DNA of 39,163 nucleotides. Origin: Corallococcus terminator (GTDB taxonomy: Bacteria; Myxococcota; Myxococcia; Myxococcales; Myxococcaceae). Every line of letters begins with the position of its first letter. Positions within the stretch are counted from its first letter, which is position 1. Positions 8,501 through 16,178 of this stretch are shown in pieces. The translations under genes and the position numbers were made by a program. Where the stretch lies: contig NZ_RAVZ01000044.1 in the NCBI RefSeq assembly GCF_003611635.1, positions 1 through 39,163 of the forward strand, written 5' to 3'. The notes below the pieces were generated by a model that searched no databases, had not been told where the DNA came from, and saw only the letters and a list, made by a program, of their open reading frames with translations.

Positions 8501-11241
8501 CGTACGCCTATGACGACTTCGGCAATCTGGTGACGGTGGCCCTGCCGCACACCAGCGATGGTGCCGGGGCTGCGGGTGTCACCCGCTATGCCTATGACGC
8601 CCGGGGGGCGGTGACGCTCAAGGAGACGCCGGAGATGCGGGCGACCTGGGAGTGGATCACCCATGAGTACGACCTGCTGGGCCGGCTCCTTCGCTCCGTG
8701 CGGCACTTCACCACGCCGTACGCGGGGGCGGAGAACCTGTTTGCCCTGTCATATGACGTGAATGATTCCGGCGATGCGACGAGCGTGCCTCCGATGAGCT
8801 GCCCGCAGCCCGCGAAGACGGCGGGACGGCTGCGCTACCGCCACGATTCATTCGGGCGCACCTGGTACCAGTACGACGCCTTCGGCCGGGTGGCGGGGGA
8901 GATCCGGCTGCGCGAGGGAGAGACGAGCTGCTCGGCGGGGAACGTGAACCACCACCCGCACACGTTCTACACGTACACGGCCAACGGCAATGTCCAGACG
9001 GTGACGTACCCGCACGGGCGCGTCGTGACCTATGTCTATGGAACGGGGGCGAAGCTGGACCGGACCCAGGCTATTGACGTGCGGCTCTTCGGCAGTTCCG
9101 GGTACACGGATACGCGCGTCATCGAAGGGATTGTCTGGGAACCGTTTGGCGGCCTGCGTGGCTACCAGATGAACCACCCGAGTACCTCGAACAGCAGCGC
9201 CATGGAGTTCATGCTGGGGGACAACACGTCGGTGGCGCCTTCCGCGTGCCCGACGTCGCCGCCGAACCTCTCGTCGGGAGACATGACGGGACGCCTGCGG
9301 TCGGTGCGGGTGTCATCCGGGTCGTTCACCCCGGGGGCTGGGAACGGGGATATCTACCAGCGTGGGTATACGTGGACGGGGGACCAGGTCGCTCGGCTGG
9401 ACACGTGTCTCCTGGGGGCGACGACGCCCCGGACGGAGACTTACGCGTATGACCGCGCGCTGCGCCTGGTAGGGGCAGGGCGGCCGGCGGGCAACTTCGC
9501 CGCGACCGGCGGCGCGTTCGAGTCGCGGAACTACCAGTATGACGGCCGTGGCAACCGGACCCAATTGGAGGAGGACGGGTTCATCTACGACCTGACCTCC
9601 GGGACGGCCCCTGCGGTGGACCGGTTGACGGGGTGGGGCTCCTCCGTTTCGGGCAGCCTGCTGAAGTACTCCCTGTCACACGACGTGGACGGCCGTGTGA
9701 CGCAGAAGCGTTGGGCCGCGACCATGTCCGGTGGGCCTGTCTATGCGCTGGGCTTCGAGTATGGACAGACGGTGGGCGTGGCCACGGAGACCGTGTTCCG
9801 CGCAGTCAATGTCAATGGCACCTACTACAACTACTTCTACGATGCGTTGGGCCGGCGCCGGCTGAAGTCGAACCCTTATGGGACAACGGATGAGTTCTTC
9901 CACTCGCCGTCGAACCGGTTGCTGACGGACCGGGGCAATGATGGATTGAGCACGCCCATTGGTCACTTCACCTTGGACGACTACGTGTGGCTGGCGGGGC
10001 GTCCGGTGGCGCTCGTTCGTGGGAAGTTCAGCGCGGCCTGGGCGCGGCAGGCGGACAGTACGGGGGACTGCTCCCGTGACGGCGAGTCGGTGGCGTGCGG
10101 TGTGTACTTCCCGGTGACGGACCACATCGGAAAGCCGGTGGTCATGCTGGACGGCTCTCGGCGGGTGACTGGTGCTGCGGACACCGAGCCCTTCGGGCAC
10201 GTCAACCGGGTAAGCTACCACGCGGAGACGGCGCATCCGTACGCGCACAGTACGACCACCACACTGGCGTCTTTCTCGCAACCGAAAGAGACCTCGTCCG
10301 TCCAGATACGTGTGCGTGCCCGCTACCACGTGGTGGATACGGAGCCGGGCGCGGACTTCGTTCGCTTGGTGGATCCGGATACCAGTAGTGTCCTTGACAG
10401 TCAGTCGGGTGAGCGCCGGGGGCGGGTAACCACGCCTTGGGTAGTGCCCTCCAACGGAAACGTATCACCGCTTTTTGTCTCCGATTCCGGTGGCCTGACA
10501 GGGTTCCAGGGCGTCGCCGTCGAAGGTTATGATTACCAGCGATATCAAACTGGAGCCCAGGCATTCTGGATTCCTCTCAGATTCCCGGGGCAGTACCATG
10601 ATGCCGAGACGGATCTGTTTGAGAACTGGAATCGCTACTATGACCCTGGCGTGGGGCGATACCTGCAGCCGGAGCCAATGTTGCAGCACCCACGTACTTC
10701 TCTTGTTGCAGCGCAATGGGGATACTTTTTTTCGACATACTCTTATGCGCTGAATAATCCGGTCGGTTTGACTGATTCGACGGGAAGTATCCCAGATTCA
10801 ATCAGGCTGAAGATGCTTGCCGCGCTTGCGGCGGGCGATATTGATGGCGCCATTGCTGCCTACCTTGCATGGAAGGGTGTTGCAGATGCCCCCAGGTGGT
10901 TGACTGCTTTTCAGGGGGCATTTACAACGGCAAATCAGGCTGCTGGTCGATGCTATGCGGCCGCTGATGCTATTTTTAAAGGATTTCAACGGCTGGGTCA
11001 GAAGCCTGATCTTGCGATTTTGCGACCTGCCGATGGTTCTGGTATTATTGGGATAGAGAAAATTCCTGGCGTGGCGAGTTCGACAGTTCAGATTGCGGAC
11101 AATGGGGAGCATGTTGTGGTTGTTATCGGGCAGCGCGTTTATGACGCCTTTACGGGGCCGCAAGGACAGCTTGTTGCTGATTATCTCAAGCGGATATTTA
11201 CCGGATCTGGGGCGCCGCTGAGTGGATTCGGCGGCCCCTGA
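5548..11241 (+). CDS. Secreted RHS/YD-repeat polymorphic toxin with papain-like C-terminal tip
   Basis: A 1897-residue RHS protein. It has a signal peptide (cleavage likely after AHA) and then a DUF6531-like entry region (GDPVSVADGYNYL, ~55-70). Many YD repeats follow (for example YDxFGN, YDxLGR, YDxRGN, YDALGRRRLKS). The RHS core boundary comes near residue 1683-1750 (HDAETDLFENWNRYYDP, GRYLQPEP, YALNNPVGLTDSTG). The last ~150 residues are a variable tip with C1802, H1855 (NGEHVVVV) and D1866 (RVYDAFTG), the order and spacing expected of papain-like toxin domains (cysteine protease or deamidase). The tip DNA is far poorer in G+C than the rest. No PAAR or VgrG domain is present; the signal peptide argues for Sec export. 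The RHS call is firm; the toxin class is an inference. Confidence 0.9.
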   Translation: MRALIRLTLLLAMAGATSAHAQFCPANVIPRCDSPQGNPNASGPAVPKAPGGPGFFGDPVSVADGYNYLREVDFELPLSQGSLPFIRMYTTKAGSYLYGGTSGLESFLPGSFGAPDAGRPHNYMGRPFGSHRTNQSSLNWWHNFYSAVLMSSATATEAVIRDVDGHLNSMTLSTKPAPSGAWYVNHNNEGNRDRLWRDTAPDGGWPEQFVFYREGSGRYVYDAVYVQPRTNQPRHYFLSRIEDSEYAPAGTSEVPRAVLEYALPSTDGGTLADPDCFTGAAGTEPGVPYLKTITTRDGAKVHFYYRQVLGTFTGKFECVLDHISLEDSSDGGVSEKVLVEYSYISNKNELSEVKYPQTGGGRKYVYTYASPIATYDVYENGVLKAKHTWASSELDALRDEAEGRDYAISLVPDLAAERDVCTASIGSGNRTREFADSKVGLGTGATGTSTFTSRFISAPAYYSAQTWRLHTVKERCDGTSCPGVVPGTERWEYQCGPYDNTALPAMPRAHKDLRDSWTLYNHVNPDAGVAEAQGVPLRHVKELTQVTEGASALAGTGGMAELRYAYTYGGPGRSLRAFEQLLEREEVASVLAPSGTADPKARTQFVYDSVTNRLNATFRTGWTQVRDSSGAWQVEKRRVALFNFRANQCGGVGPEDSQGRVLEVHGPCLVDATAADVSTITDCPSTTPFPVTKYEYWPRTDVENHRNRLKKESVFPGGCGGSTSLDTHYLEYDVFGNATRIQDSNGGIITREFNQDLLSKQSVVDGVTTTTTELTYDQGRIKAIKHPQGNYDVFCYRTGTTSGCSGGTLTKLLQWKATAADATGSSWSERVDYAYWPDETVKSETFLSWTGSTGQTRRVKTYAVDARRHPTFEGLGPSPSPVQTARVFDGNGNLTGLGFPSNAPPAVCGGVNPDGSPTSTLCTAMGYDRLDRLTKVDEFPTSGSNQRTCFTHDVQNNVTSVRSGCAVATGSNDCSTCSASVPASTYAYDDFGNLVTVALPHTSDGAGAAGVTRYAYDARGAVTLKETPEMRATWEWITHEYDLLGRLLRSVRHFTTPYAGAENLFALSYDVNDSGDATSVPPMSCPQPAKTAGRLRYRHDSFGRTWYQYDAFGRVAGEIRLREGETSCSAGNVNHHPHTFYTYTANGNVQTVTYPHGRVVTYVYGTGAKLDRTQAIDVRLFGSSGYTDTRVIEGIVWEPFGGLRGYQMNHPSTSNSSAMEFMLGDNTSVAPSACPTSPPNLSSGDMTGRLRSVRVSSGSFTPGAGNGDIYQRGYTWTGDQVARLDTCLLGATTPRTETYAYDRALRLVGAGRPAGNFAATGGAFESRNYQYDGRGNRTQLEEDGFIYDLTSGTAPAVDRLTGWGSSVSGSLLKYSLSHDVDGRVTQKRWAATMSGGPVYALGFEYGQTVGVATETVFRAVNVNGTYYNYFYDALGRRRLKSNPYGTTDEFFHSPSNRLLTDRGNDGLSTPIGHFTLDDYVWLAGRPVALVRGKFSAAWARQADSTGDCSRDGESVACGVYFPVTDHIGKPVVMLDGSRRVTGAADTEPFGHVNRVSYHAETAHPYAHSTTTTLASFSQPKETSSVQIRVRARYHVVDTEPGADFVRLVDPDTSSVLDSQSGERRGRVTTPWVVPSNGNVSPLFVSDSGGLTGFQGVAVEGYDYQRYQTGAQAFWIPLRFPGQYHDAETDLFENWNRYYDPGVGRYLQPEPMLQHPRTSLVAAQWGYFFSTYSYALNNPVGLTDSTGSIPDSIRLKMLAALAAGDIDGAIAAYLAWKGVADAPRWLTAFQGAFTTANQAAGRCYAAADAIFKGFQRLGQKPDLAILRPADGSGIIGIEKIPGVASSTVQIADNGEHVVVVIGQRVYDAFTGPQGQLVADYLKRIFTGSGAPLSGFGGP

Positions 11242-11243
11242 TT

Positions 11244-11567
11244 ATGGGAAAATCAGGCGAACTTTCTGTGATGGGTGTTTTGGTGCTGATGTGGGAGGGA
11301 CGGAATCGTCCTGGGTTTCTGCCTTTTATCGGTCAGCCCGATGTGATGAAGCTTTGGGGATTTGTTCTGGGCTTGGAGACGGCGGCCTTGCTCATGGGAG
11401 AGCCCGATGCTGGTTATGTGCGGTTTCGGGACTGGTTGCGGGATGTGAAGGGCGAGTTTCCGCCCGAAGGCTGGCATGCGCGATATTTGAACGATGCCGA
11501 GGGCGACCATTCGGCTGCATGCCTTCGGTACCTTGATCGGGTAGCGGAGTTCCTTGGCAGAGCTTGA
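11244..11567 (+). CDS. Putative immunity protein for the RHS tip
   Basis: A 107-residue acidic, probably cytosolic protein whose ATG lies 2 nt after the RHS stop codon, so translation is likely coupled. It has no signal peptide or membrane segment. Its base composition is low in G+C like the adjacent toxin tip, which suggests the two travelled together. Recognisable features are an aromatic- and acid-rich C-terminal half (FRDWLRDVKGEFPPEGWHA, then DHSAACLRYLDRVAEFL). I do not recognise an immunity family. The assignment rests on position, size and composition. Confidence 0.65.
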   Translation: MGKSGELSVMGVLVLMWEGRNRPGFLPFIGQPDVMKLWGFVLGLETAALLMGEPDAGYVRFRDWLRDVKGEFPPEGWHARYLNDAEGDHSAACLRYLDRVAEFLGRA

Positions 11568-11654
11568 ATCTCAGGGGGCCTGCTCTCCAGGGCCGGCTCC
11601 CTCCACAGCTTGACTCCCGGTGTGGAGGCCTTCACCTCTGGAACCAAGTCGAGG

Positions 11655-11668
11655 GGTGTTGCAACACC
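11655..11668. promoter_or_regulatory. Perfect 14-bp palindrome upstream of the amidohydrolase gene
   Basis: GGTGTTGCAACACC is its own reverse complement and lies ~75 bp upstream of the amidohydrolase start. It has the symmetry of a dimeric repressor operator; no regulator is identified. Confidence 0.35.
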
Positions 11669-11743
11669 GTCCCAGCGCCGCCCGGGCCTACTCCCCAGGA
11701 GCGACAGGGTTCTTCCCCGACCCGGCCCCGTGCTAAAACGGGG

Positions 11744-13078
11744 ATGTCCATGGAAGGCCGACTGCTGCTGAAGAACTGTGCCGTGTTCCGTGCGGACGGT
11801 CGCGTCCGCCACGGCATGGCCGTCGTGGTGGAAGAGGGCATCATCCGCCGCGTCGCCCCGGACGCCCAGGTGCCCGTGCTCCCCGGTGACTGGGAGGTCG
11901 CGTGTCGCGGCCGACTCGTCGCCCCCGGCCTCGTGGACTGTCACTCGCACCTGGTCAACGGGCAGCTCCTGCCGCCCAACGGCGATTTCCTCCTGCGCCA
12001 GCCCCGCTCTCGCCTGGAGCGCATGCGCCAGGTGGCCAACCTCCTCATCCCCGAGGACGTTGAAATCCTCACCCGCTTCGCCGCCGCCCGGGCCCTCCTC
12101 GACGGCGTCACCCTCGTCGTCGACCACCTGTCCTGTCCCGCCGACGTCTCCGGCGGCCTGGACGCCCAGGCCCGCGCCGCGGACGCGCTGGGGCTGCGCC
12201 TCGTCGCGTCCCACTCCACCCACAGCCTGGATGGGGCCGCGCAGGCCGATGCACAGGCGGACGCCAACGCCGACTTCGTGCGCCGCCACCGCGACCATCC
12301 CCGGGTGCGCGGGGCGCTGGGCTTCCATGCGTCGTTCACCTGTGAAGACGCGCTCCTGTCCCGCATCTCCCGCCTGCGCGAGGAGCTGAACGCGCCCCTC
12401 GTCTTCCACCTCGCGGAGAGCGAGGACGACCTCTCCGCCACCTACGCCGCGCATGGCCGCCGCGTCGTGCCCCGCCTGGATGCGCTGGGCCTCCTGGGCC
12501 CCTTCGCCATCGCCGGGTACCCGCGTGCCGTGGAGCGCGCCGAAGCTGAACGGCTGGCCGCCTCCGGCACCTTCGTCGCCCTCACGCCTCGCGCCACCCG
12601 GTCCTTCGAGCGCGTGGGCGAGTCCGCGGAGGGCCCTCTGTCCAGCCTGCACCTCGTGGGCCTGGGCACCGGCGGCCATGGCACCCTCCAGGAGGAGCTG
12701 AGCGCGGCGCTCGCCGGGATGCTGCACCTGGCCCGCTCCGGCCGGATGCCCGACCTGGATGACTCGCTGGCGCACCTGTTCGTCAGCGGCCCCGCGGAGC
12801 TGTGCACCCGCATCTATGGCCGGCCCTCCGGCGGCGTGGACGAAGGCAGCCTCGCGGACCTCGTCGTCTACGACGCCATCCCCGCCGCCGACCCGGAGAC
12901 GGGCTACTCGCCCTTCCTCCTGGGCCAGATTGTGCCCTCGCGCGTGGCCTGGACGGTCGTCAACGGCCGGGTCTGCGTGCGCGAAGGCCAACTGCTGGGC
13001 AGCGACTACGTGGACCTGGCCCGGGACGCCGCCGCCGCCATGGCCCGCGTCTGGTCCCGCGCACGGCTGGGCTCGTAG
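11744..13078 (+). CDS. Amidohydrolase-superfamily protein (SsnA/chlorohydrolase-like), atypical active site
   Basis: The metallo-dependent amidohydrolase fold is supported by an N-terminal beta-sandwich start and VAPGLVDCHSHL, whose HxH is H67/H69. Further His occur at the usual strand 5 and 6 positions (GFHASF, H195; VFHLAE, H222), and there is a C-terminal DLVVYD/VNGRVCVREG sandwich. The strand-8 Asp expected in GTDG is missing: the sequence reads GLGTGGHG (G310). The usual strand-7 His/P-SN motif is also degenerate. Starts at 11744 or 11750 are both possible (MSMEG). The longer frame beginning with a TTG at 11564 is rejected for lack of coding character. A TAAAAC -10 element lies 4 nt from 11744. 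The substrate is unknown, and loss of canonical hydrolase activity is possible. Confidence 0.75.
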   Translation: MSMEGRLLLKNCAVFRADGRVRHGMAVVVEEGIIRRVAPDAQVPVLPGDWEVACRGRLVAPGLVDCHSHLVNGQLLPPNGDFLLRQPRSRLERMRQVANLLIPEDVEILTRFAAARALLDGVTLVVDHLSCPADVSGGLDAQARAADALGLRLVASHSTHSLDGAAQADAQADANADFVRRHRDHPRVRGALGFHASFTCEDALLSRISRLREELNAPLVFHLAESEDDLSATYAAHGRRVVPRLDALGLLGPFAIAGYPRAVERAEAERLAASGTFVALTPRATRSFERVGESAEGPLSSLHLVGLGTGGHGTLQEELSAALAGMLHLARSGRMPDLDDSLAHLFVSGPAELCTRIYGRPSGGVDEGSLADLVVYDAIPAADPETGYSPFLLGQIVPSRVAWTVVNGRVCVREGQLLGSDYVDLARDAAAAMARVWSRARLGS

Positions 13079-13092
13079 GGTAGAAGGGGCGC

Positions 13093-14079
13093 GTGAGTGC
13101 CCTGCCTCCCCACCTCGTGGACACCCTGCGCGCCGCTCGCGCACGTCGCGGCGCGCTGCTCTCCGATGCCGCCACCACCGCCTTCCGCCTGCTGAACGGC
13201 GCCGCGGACGGCGTGCCGGAAGTCACCGCGGATGTCTTCGGCGACGTCGTTGTCGTCAGCCTCTACCGCGACCTGTCCGAAGCGGAGGAGACCACGCTGC
13301 TCGACGCCGCCGTCTCCGCCTGGACGCCTCGGAGCGTCTACCTGAAGCGCCGCCCCCGCGAAGCCCGCGTGCTCGCCAACGTGGCGAAGGACTCGCTCGC
13401 TCCGGAGGCCGCCGCCCGGGGTGAGCCGGCGGAGGACTTTGTCGCGAAGGAGAACGGCCTGGGCTTCCACATCCGCCCGGGGCAGGGCCTCTCCGTAGGG
13501 CTCTACCTAGACATGCGCGACACCCGTGCGTGGCTCCAGTCCCAGGCCCGGGGCCTCACCGTGCTCAACCTCTTCGCGTACACCTGCGGCTTCGGAGTCG
13601 CCGCGACCGCGGGTGGCGCCAAACGCGTGCTCAACCTGGACGCCAGCCGCCGCGTCCTGGAATGGGGCGAGGAGAACGCGCGCCTCAACGGCCAGGGCGT
13701 GGACCGCTACGACTACGTGGCCGGTGACGTCTTCGATTGGCTCCAGCGCCTCGCGAAAAAGGGCGAGTCCTTCGACGTCGTGGTCGCCGACCCCCCGTCT
13801 TTCTCAAACACCAAGGCGAACCGCTTCTCCGCCGCGCGCGACTACTCCCGGCTGGCGGACGCCGCCGCCCGGGTGGTGGCCCCCGGCGGACGCCTGGTTG
13901 CCTGCTGCAACCTCGCGGGCCTGCCCGTGCGCCGGTTCGAAGCCATGGTGCTCGAAGGCGTGACGCGGGCAGGCAGGGCAGGGCGGACGGTGGGGTCGCT
14001 TGGTCCCTCGGGGCTCGACTTTCCAACACCTTCCGGCGAGGAGCCGGCGCTCAAGGTGCACGTCGTCCAACTTCGTTAG
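13093..14079 (+). CDS. Class I SAM-dependent rRNA methyltransferase-like protein (RlmI/RlmK-type)
   Basis: The 328-residue protein has an N-terminal region resembling the substrate-binding part of the RlmI/YccW group. A Rossmann methyltransferase domain follows: LNLFAYTCGFGVAATAGGAK is motif I, LNLDASR carries the acidic motif II residue, and FDVVVADPPSF is the DPP(S/Y) catalytic motif IV. Family members methylate C5 of cytosine in 23S rRNA, though the full PUA domain is not obvious here. The GTG start lies 14 nt after the amidohydrolase stop, with GAAGGGG upstream. A TAGGGT that could be a -10 element overlaps the previous stop codon. Confidence 0.85.
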   Translation: MSALPPHLVDTLRAARARRGALLSDAATTAFRLLNGAADGVPEVTADVFGDVVVVSLYRDLSEAEETTLLDAAVSAWTPRSVYLKRRPREARVLANVAKDSLAPEAAARGEPAEDFVAKENGLGFHIRPGQGLSVGLYLDMRDTRAWLQSQARGLTVLNLFAYTCGFGVAATAGGAKRVLNLDASRRVLEWGEENARLNGQGVDRYDYVAGDVFDWLQRLAKKGESFDVVVADPPSFSNTKANRFSAARDYSRLADAAARVVAPGGRLVACCNLAGLPVRRFEAMVLEGVTRAGRAGRTVGSLGPSGLDFPTPSGEEPALKVHVVQLR

Positions 14080-14112
14080 CCCCGCAGGGCGCGGCGCGGC
14101 TACATTGCCGCC

Positions 14113-15333
14113 ATGGCTCCCCCTGCCTCCGCGCCCCCGCGCGACGCCGTCCGCTTTGGCAACTACCGACTCATCGACCGGATCGCCGTGGGGGGCATGG
14201 CCGAGATCTTCCTTGCGCACCAGGTGGACTCGCGCGGTGACGAGACGCCCATCGTCATCAAGCGCATCCGTCCGCACCTGTCCAAGCACGCCGCCTTCGT
14301 GAAGATGTTCCTCAACGAGGCGCGGCTGGCATCCCAGCTCAACCACCCCAACATCGTGCAGATCCACGACCTGGGGAAGATCGTCGACAGCTACTTCATC
14401 GCCATGGAGTACGTGTCCGGCCGCGACATGCGCCGCATCGTGCCCAAGGCGGAGGCCATGGGGATTCCCTTCCCCCTCGTCTACGCGCTCAAGATCGCCT
14501 CCTGCGTCTGCGCGGGCCTGCACTACGCGCACCAGAAGAAGGATCTGCACGGCAACCCGCTCAACATCGTCCACCGCGACGTGACGCCGGAGAACATCGT
14601 CGTCGCCTTCGACGGCACGGTGAAGGTGCTCGACTTCGGCATCGCCAAGGCCGCCAACCAGGTGGAGGAGACGCGCTCCGGCGAAATCAAGGGCAAGCTC
14701 AGCTACATGAGCCCGGAGCAGTGCCTGGGCCGGCCGCTGGACTGCCGCAGCGACATCTTCTCGATGGGCACCGTCCTCTACGAGTGGCTCACCGGCTTCA
14801 AGCTCTTCACCGGCGAGTCCGACGTCGCCGTGATGCGCAGCATCACCGAAGCGAAGATCTACGCCCCGTCCTACTTCCGCGAGGACCTGCCGGAGCGCGT
14901 GGAGGCCATCCTGATGCGCGCGCTCGCCCGCGACCGTGAACGTCGGTACGCGACGGCCGCGGACATGCAACGCGACCTGGACGCCTTCCTGGACGCGTAC
15001 GACTTCACGCCCACGCCGCTGCACCTGGCCAACTTCGTCAAGCAGCTCTTCGAGGACGAGCGTTCGCAGGAGCTGCGCCGCGTCTCCACGCGCCAGTCCT
15101 CCGCGCCCACCTCCGAGGCGGCGCTGGAGTTGTCGGAGGTGGTGGCGTCCGTGGACGGCCCGCCCACGGAGGCGATGCGCCTGGATGACACCTCCAGCAC
15201 GGAGCCGCGCCTGCTCGCGCTCCCCCTGGACCCCGCGCTGTACGAGAAGCTGGAGGCCCAGGCTCGCAAGGCCGGGGTCGGCACGGCGAAGCTGGTGGCG
15301 GACCTGCTGGAGGGCTGGCTGAAAACGCGCTGA
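14113..15333 (+). CDS. Soluble Ser/Thr protein kinase with C-terminal RHH-like tail
   Basis: A Hanks-type kinase domain occupies ~residues 12-280: a Gly-rich loop (AVGGMAEIF), K50 in IVIKR, the catalytic loop H154-R155-D156 in HRDVTPEN, D174 of DFG, and MSPEQ at the APE position. The catalytic-loop Lys is Thr (HRDVT rather than HRDLK), a variant common in myxobacterial kinases. No transmembrane segment follows. After an Ala/Ser-rich linker, the last ~40 residues (PLDPALYEKLEAQARKAG, then AKLVADLLEGWL) look like a ribbon-helix-helix unit. TACATT lies 6 nt before the ATG, so the mRNA may be leaderless. The targets are unknown. Confidence 0.9.
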   Translation: MAPPASAPPRDAVRFGNYRLIDRIAVGGMAEIFLAHQVDSRGDETPIVIKRIRPHLSKHAAFVKMFLNEARLASQLNHPNIVQIHDLGKIVDSYFIAMEYVSGRDMRRIVPKAEAMGIPFPLVYALKIASCVCAGLHYAHQKKDLHGNPLNIVHRDVTPENIVVAFDGTVKVLDFGIAKAANQVEETRSGEIKGKLSYMSPEQCLGRPLDCRSDIFSMGTVLYEWLTGFKLFTGESDVAVMRSITEAKIYAPSYFREDLPERVEAILMRALARDRERRYATAADMQRDLDAFLDAYDFTPTPLHLANFVKQLFEDERSQELRRVSTRQSSAPTSEAALELSEVVASVDGPPTEAMRLDDTSSTEPRLLALPLDPALYEKLEAQARKAGVGTAKLVADLLEGWLKTR

Positions 15334-15358
15334 GTCCGCGCGTCCTGGTCACCACGTC

Positions 15359-16156
15359 ATGCCCCGGCTGAAGTTGACGCTCGAATACGACGGCACCCGG
15401 TACGTGGGCTGGCAGGTGCAGCCCAACGGGCCGTCCATCCAGTCCACGCTCCAGGACGCGCTCCACAAGCTCCTGGATGAGCGCGTGTTCGTGGCCTCCG
15501 CGGGCCGCACCGACTCTGGCGTGCACGCCACGGGGCAGGTGGCCTGTTTCGACGCCGGGCGCGTGCTGCCCCTGAAGGCCTACACCATGGGCCTCAACGG
15601 CATCCTTCCGCCGGACATCGCGGTGGTGGCCGCCGAGGAGGTGTCCCCGGACTTCGACCCGCGCCGCTGGTCGCGCGGCAAGCGTTACCGCTACCGGTTG
15701 AGCAACCGACGCATGCGCTCGCCGCTGTTGCGCACGACGCACTGGGAGCTCTTCGCCCCGCTGGATGTGGAAGCCATGCGCCGCGCGTCGCAGGCCCTGC
15801 TGGGCCGGCACGACTTCTCCGCCTTCCGCGCCGCGGACTGCCAGGCGAAGCACGCGGTGCGCGAGGTGCGGCAGGTGCGCGTGGAGGGCACCTCCGGCGA
15901 CGCGGTGTCCGTCGTCGTGGAGGGCACCGCGTTCCTCAAACACATGGTGCGCAACCTGGTGGGCACGCTGGTGGACGTGGGCAAGGGACGCCGCCCCGAG
16001 GCGTGGGTGGCGGAGGTGCTGGCCTCGCGCAACCGGAAGCTGGCGGGCGCCACCGCGCCGCCCCAGGGGCTGGTGCTGGAGGAGGTCTTCTACGGCGATG
16101 GCCCGCCCCCTCGCTCGGCGGGGGACACGGCCGTCCTGGAAGAGGACGAAGGGTGA
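15359..16156 (+). CDS. truA: tRNA pseudouridine(38-40) synthase TruA
   Basis: A 265-residue TruA of normal length with the catalytic Asp D52 in GRTDSGVH. Other family landmarks are YDGTRYVGWQ at the N-terminus, F-D-PR--W-S-GKRYRY, HDFSAF and FLKHMVRNLVGTL. It isomerises uridines 38-40 in the anticodon arm of many tRNAs. The gene starts 25 nt after the kinase stop without a clear SD and is followed at 22 nt by the small membrane-protein gene. The rightward run of genes here may be read partly as one unit and partly from internal -10 elements. Confidence 0.95.
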   Translation: MPRLKLTLEYDGTRYVGWQVQPNGPSIQSTLQDALHKLLDERVFVASAGRTDSGVHATGQVACFDAGRVLPLKAYTMGLNGILPPDIAVVAAEEVSPDFDPRRWSRGKRYRYRLSNRRMRSPLLRTTHWELFAPLDVEAMRRASQALLGRHDFSAFRAADCQAKHAVREVRQVRVEGTSGDAVSVVVEGTAFLKHMVRNLVGTLVDVGKGRRPEAWVAEVLASRNRKLAGATAPPQGLVLEEVFYGDGPPPRSAGDTAVLEEDEG

Positions 16157-16178
16157 GAGTGCGCTAGGCTTTCGCGCC

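Noticed and set aside
11564-11743. N-terminal extension of the amidohydrolase from a TTG at 11564
   Set aside because: The stretch lacks third-position GC bias, overlaps the 3' end of the immunity candidate gene, and the family N-terminus fits 11744.
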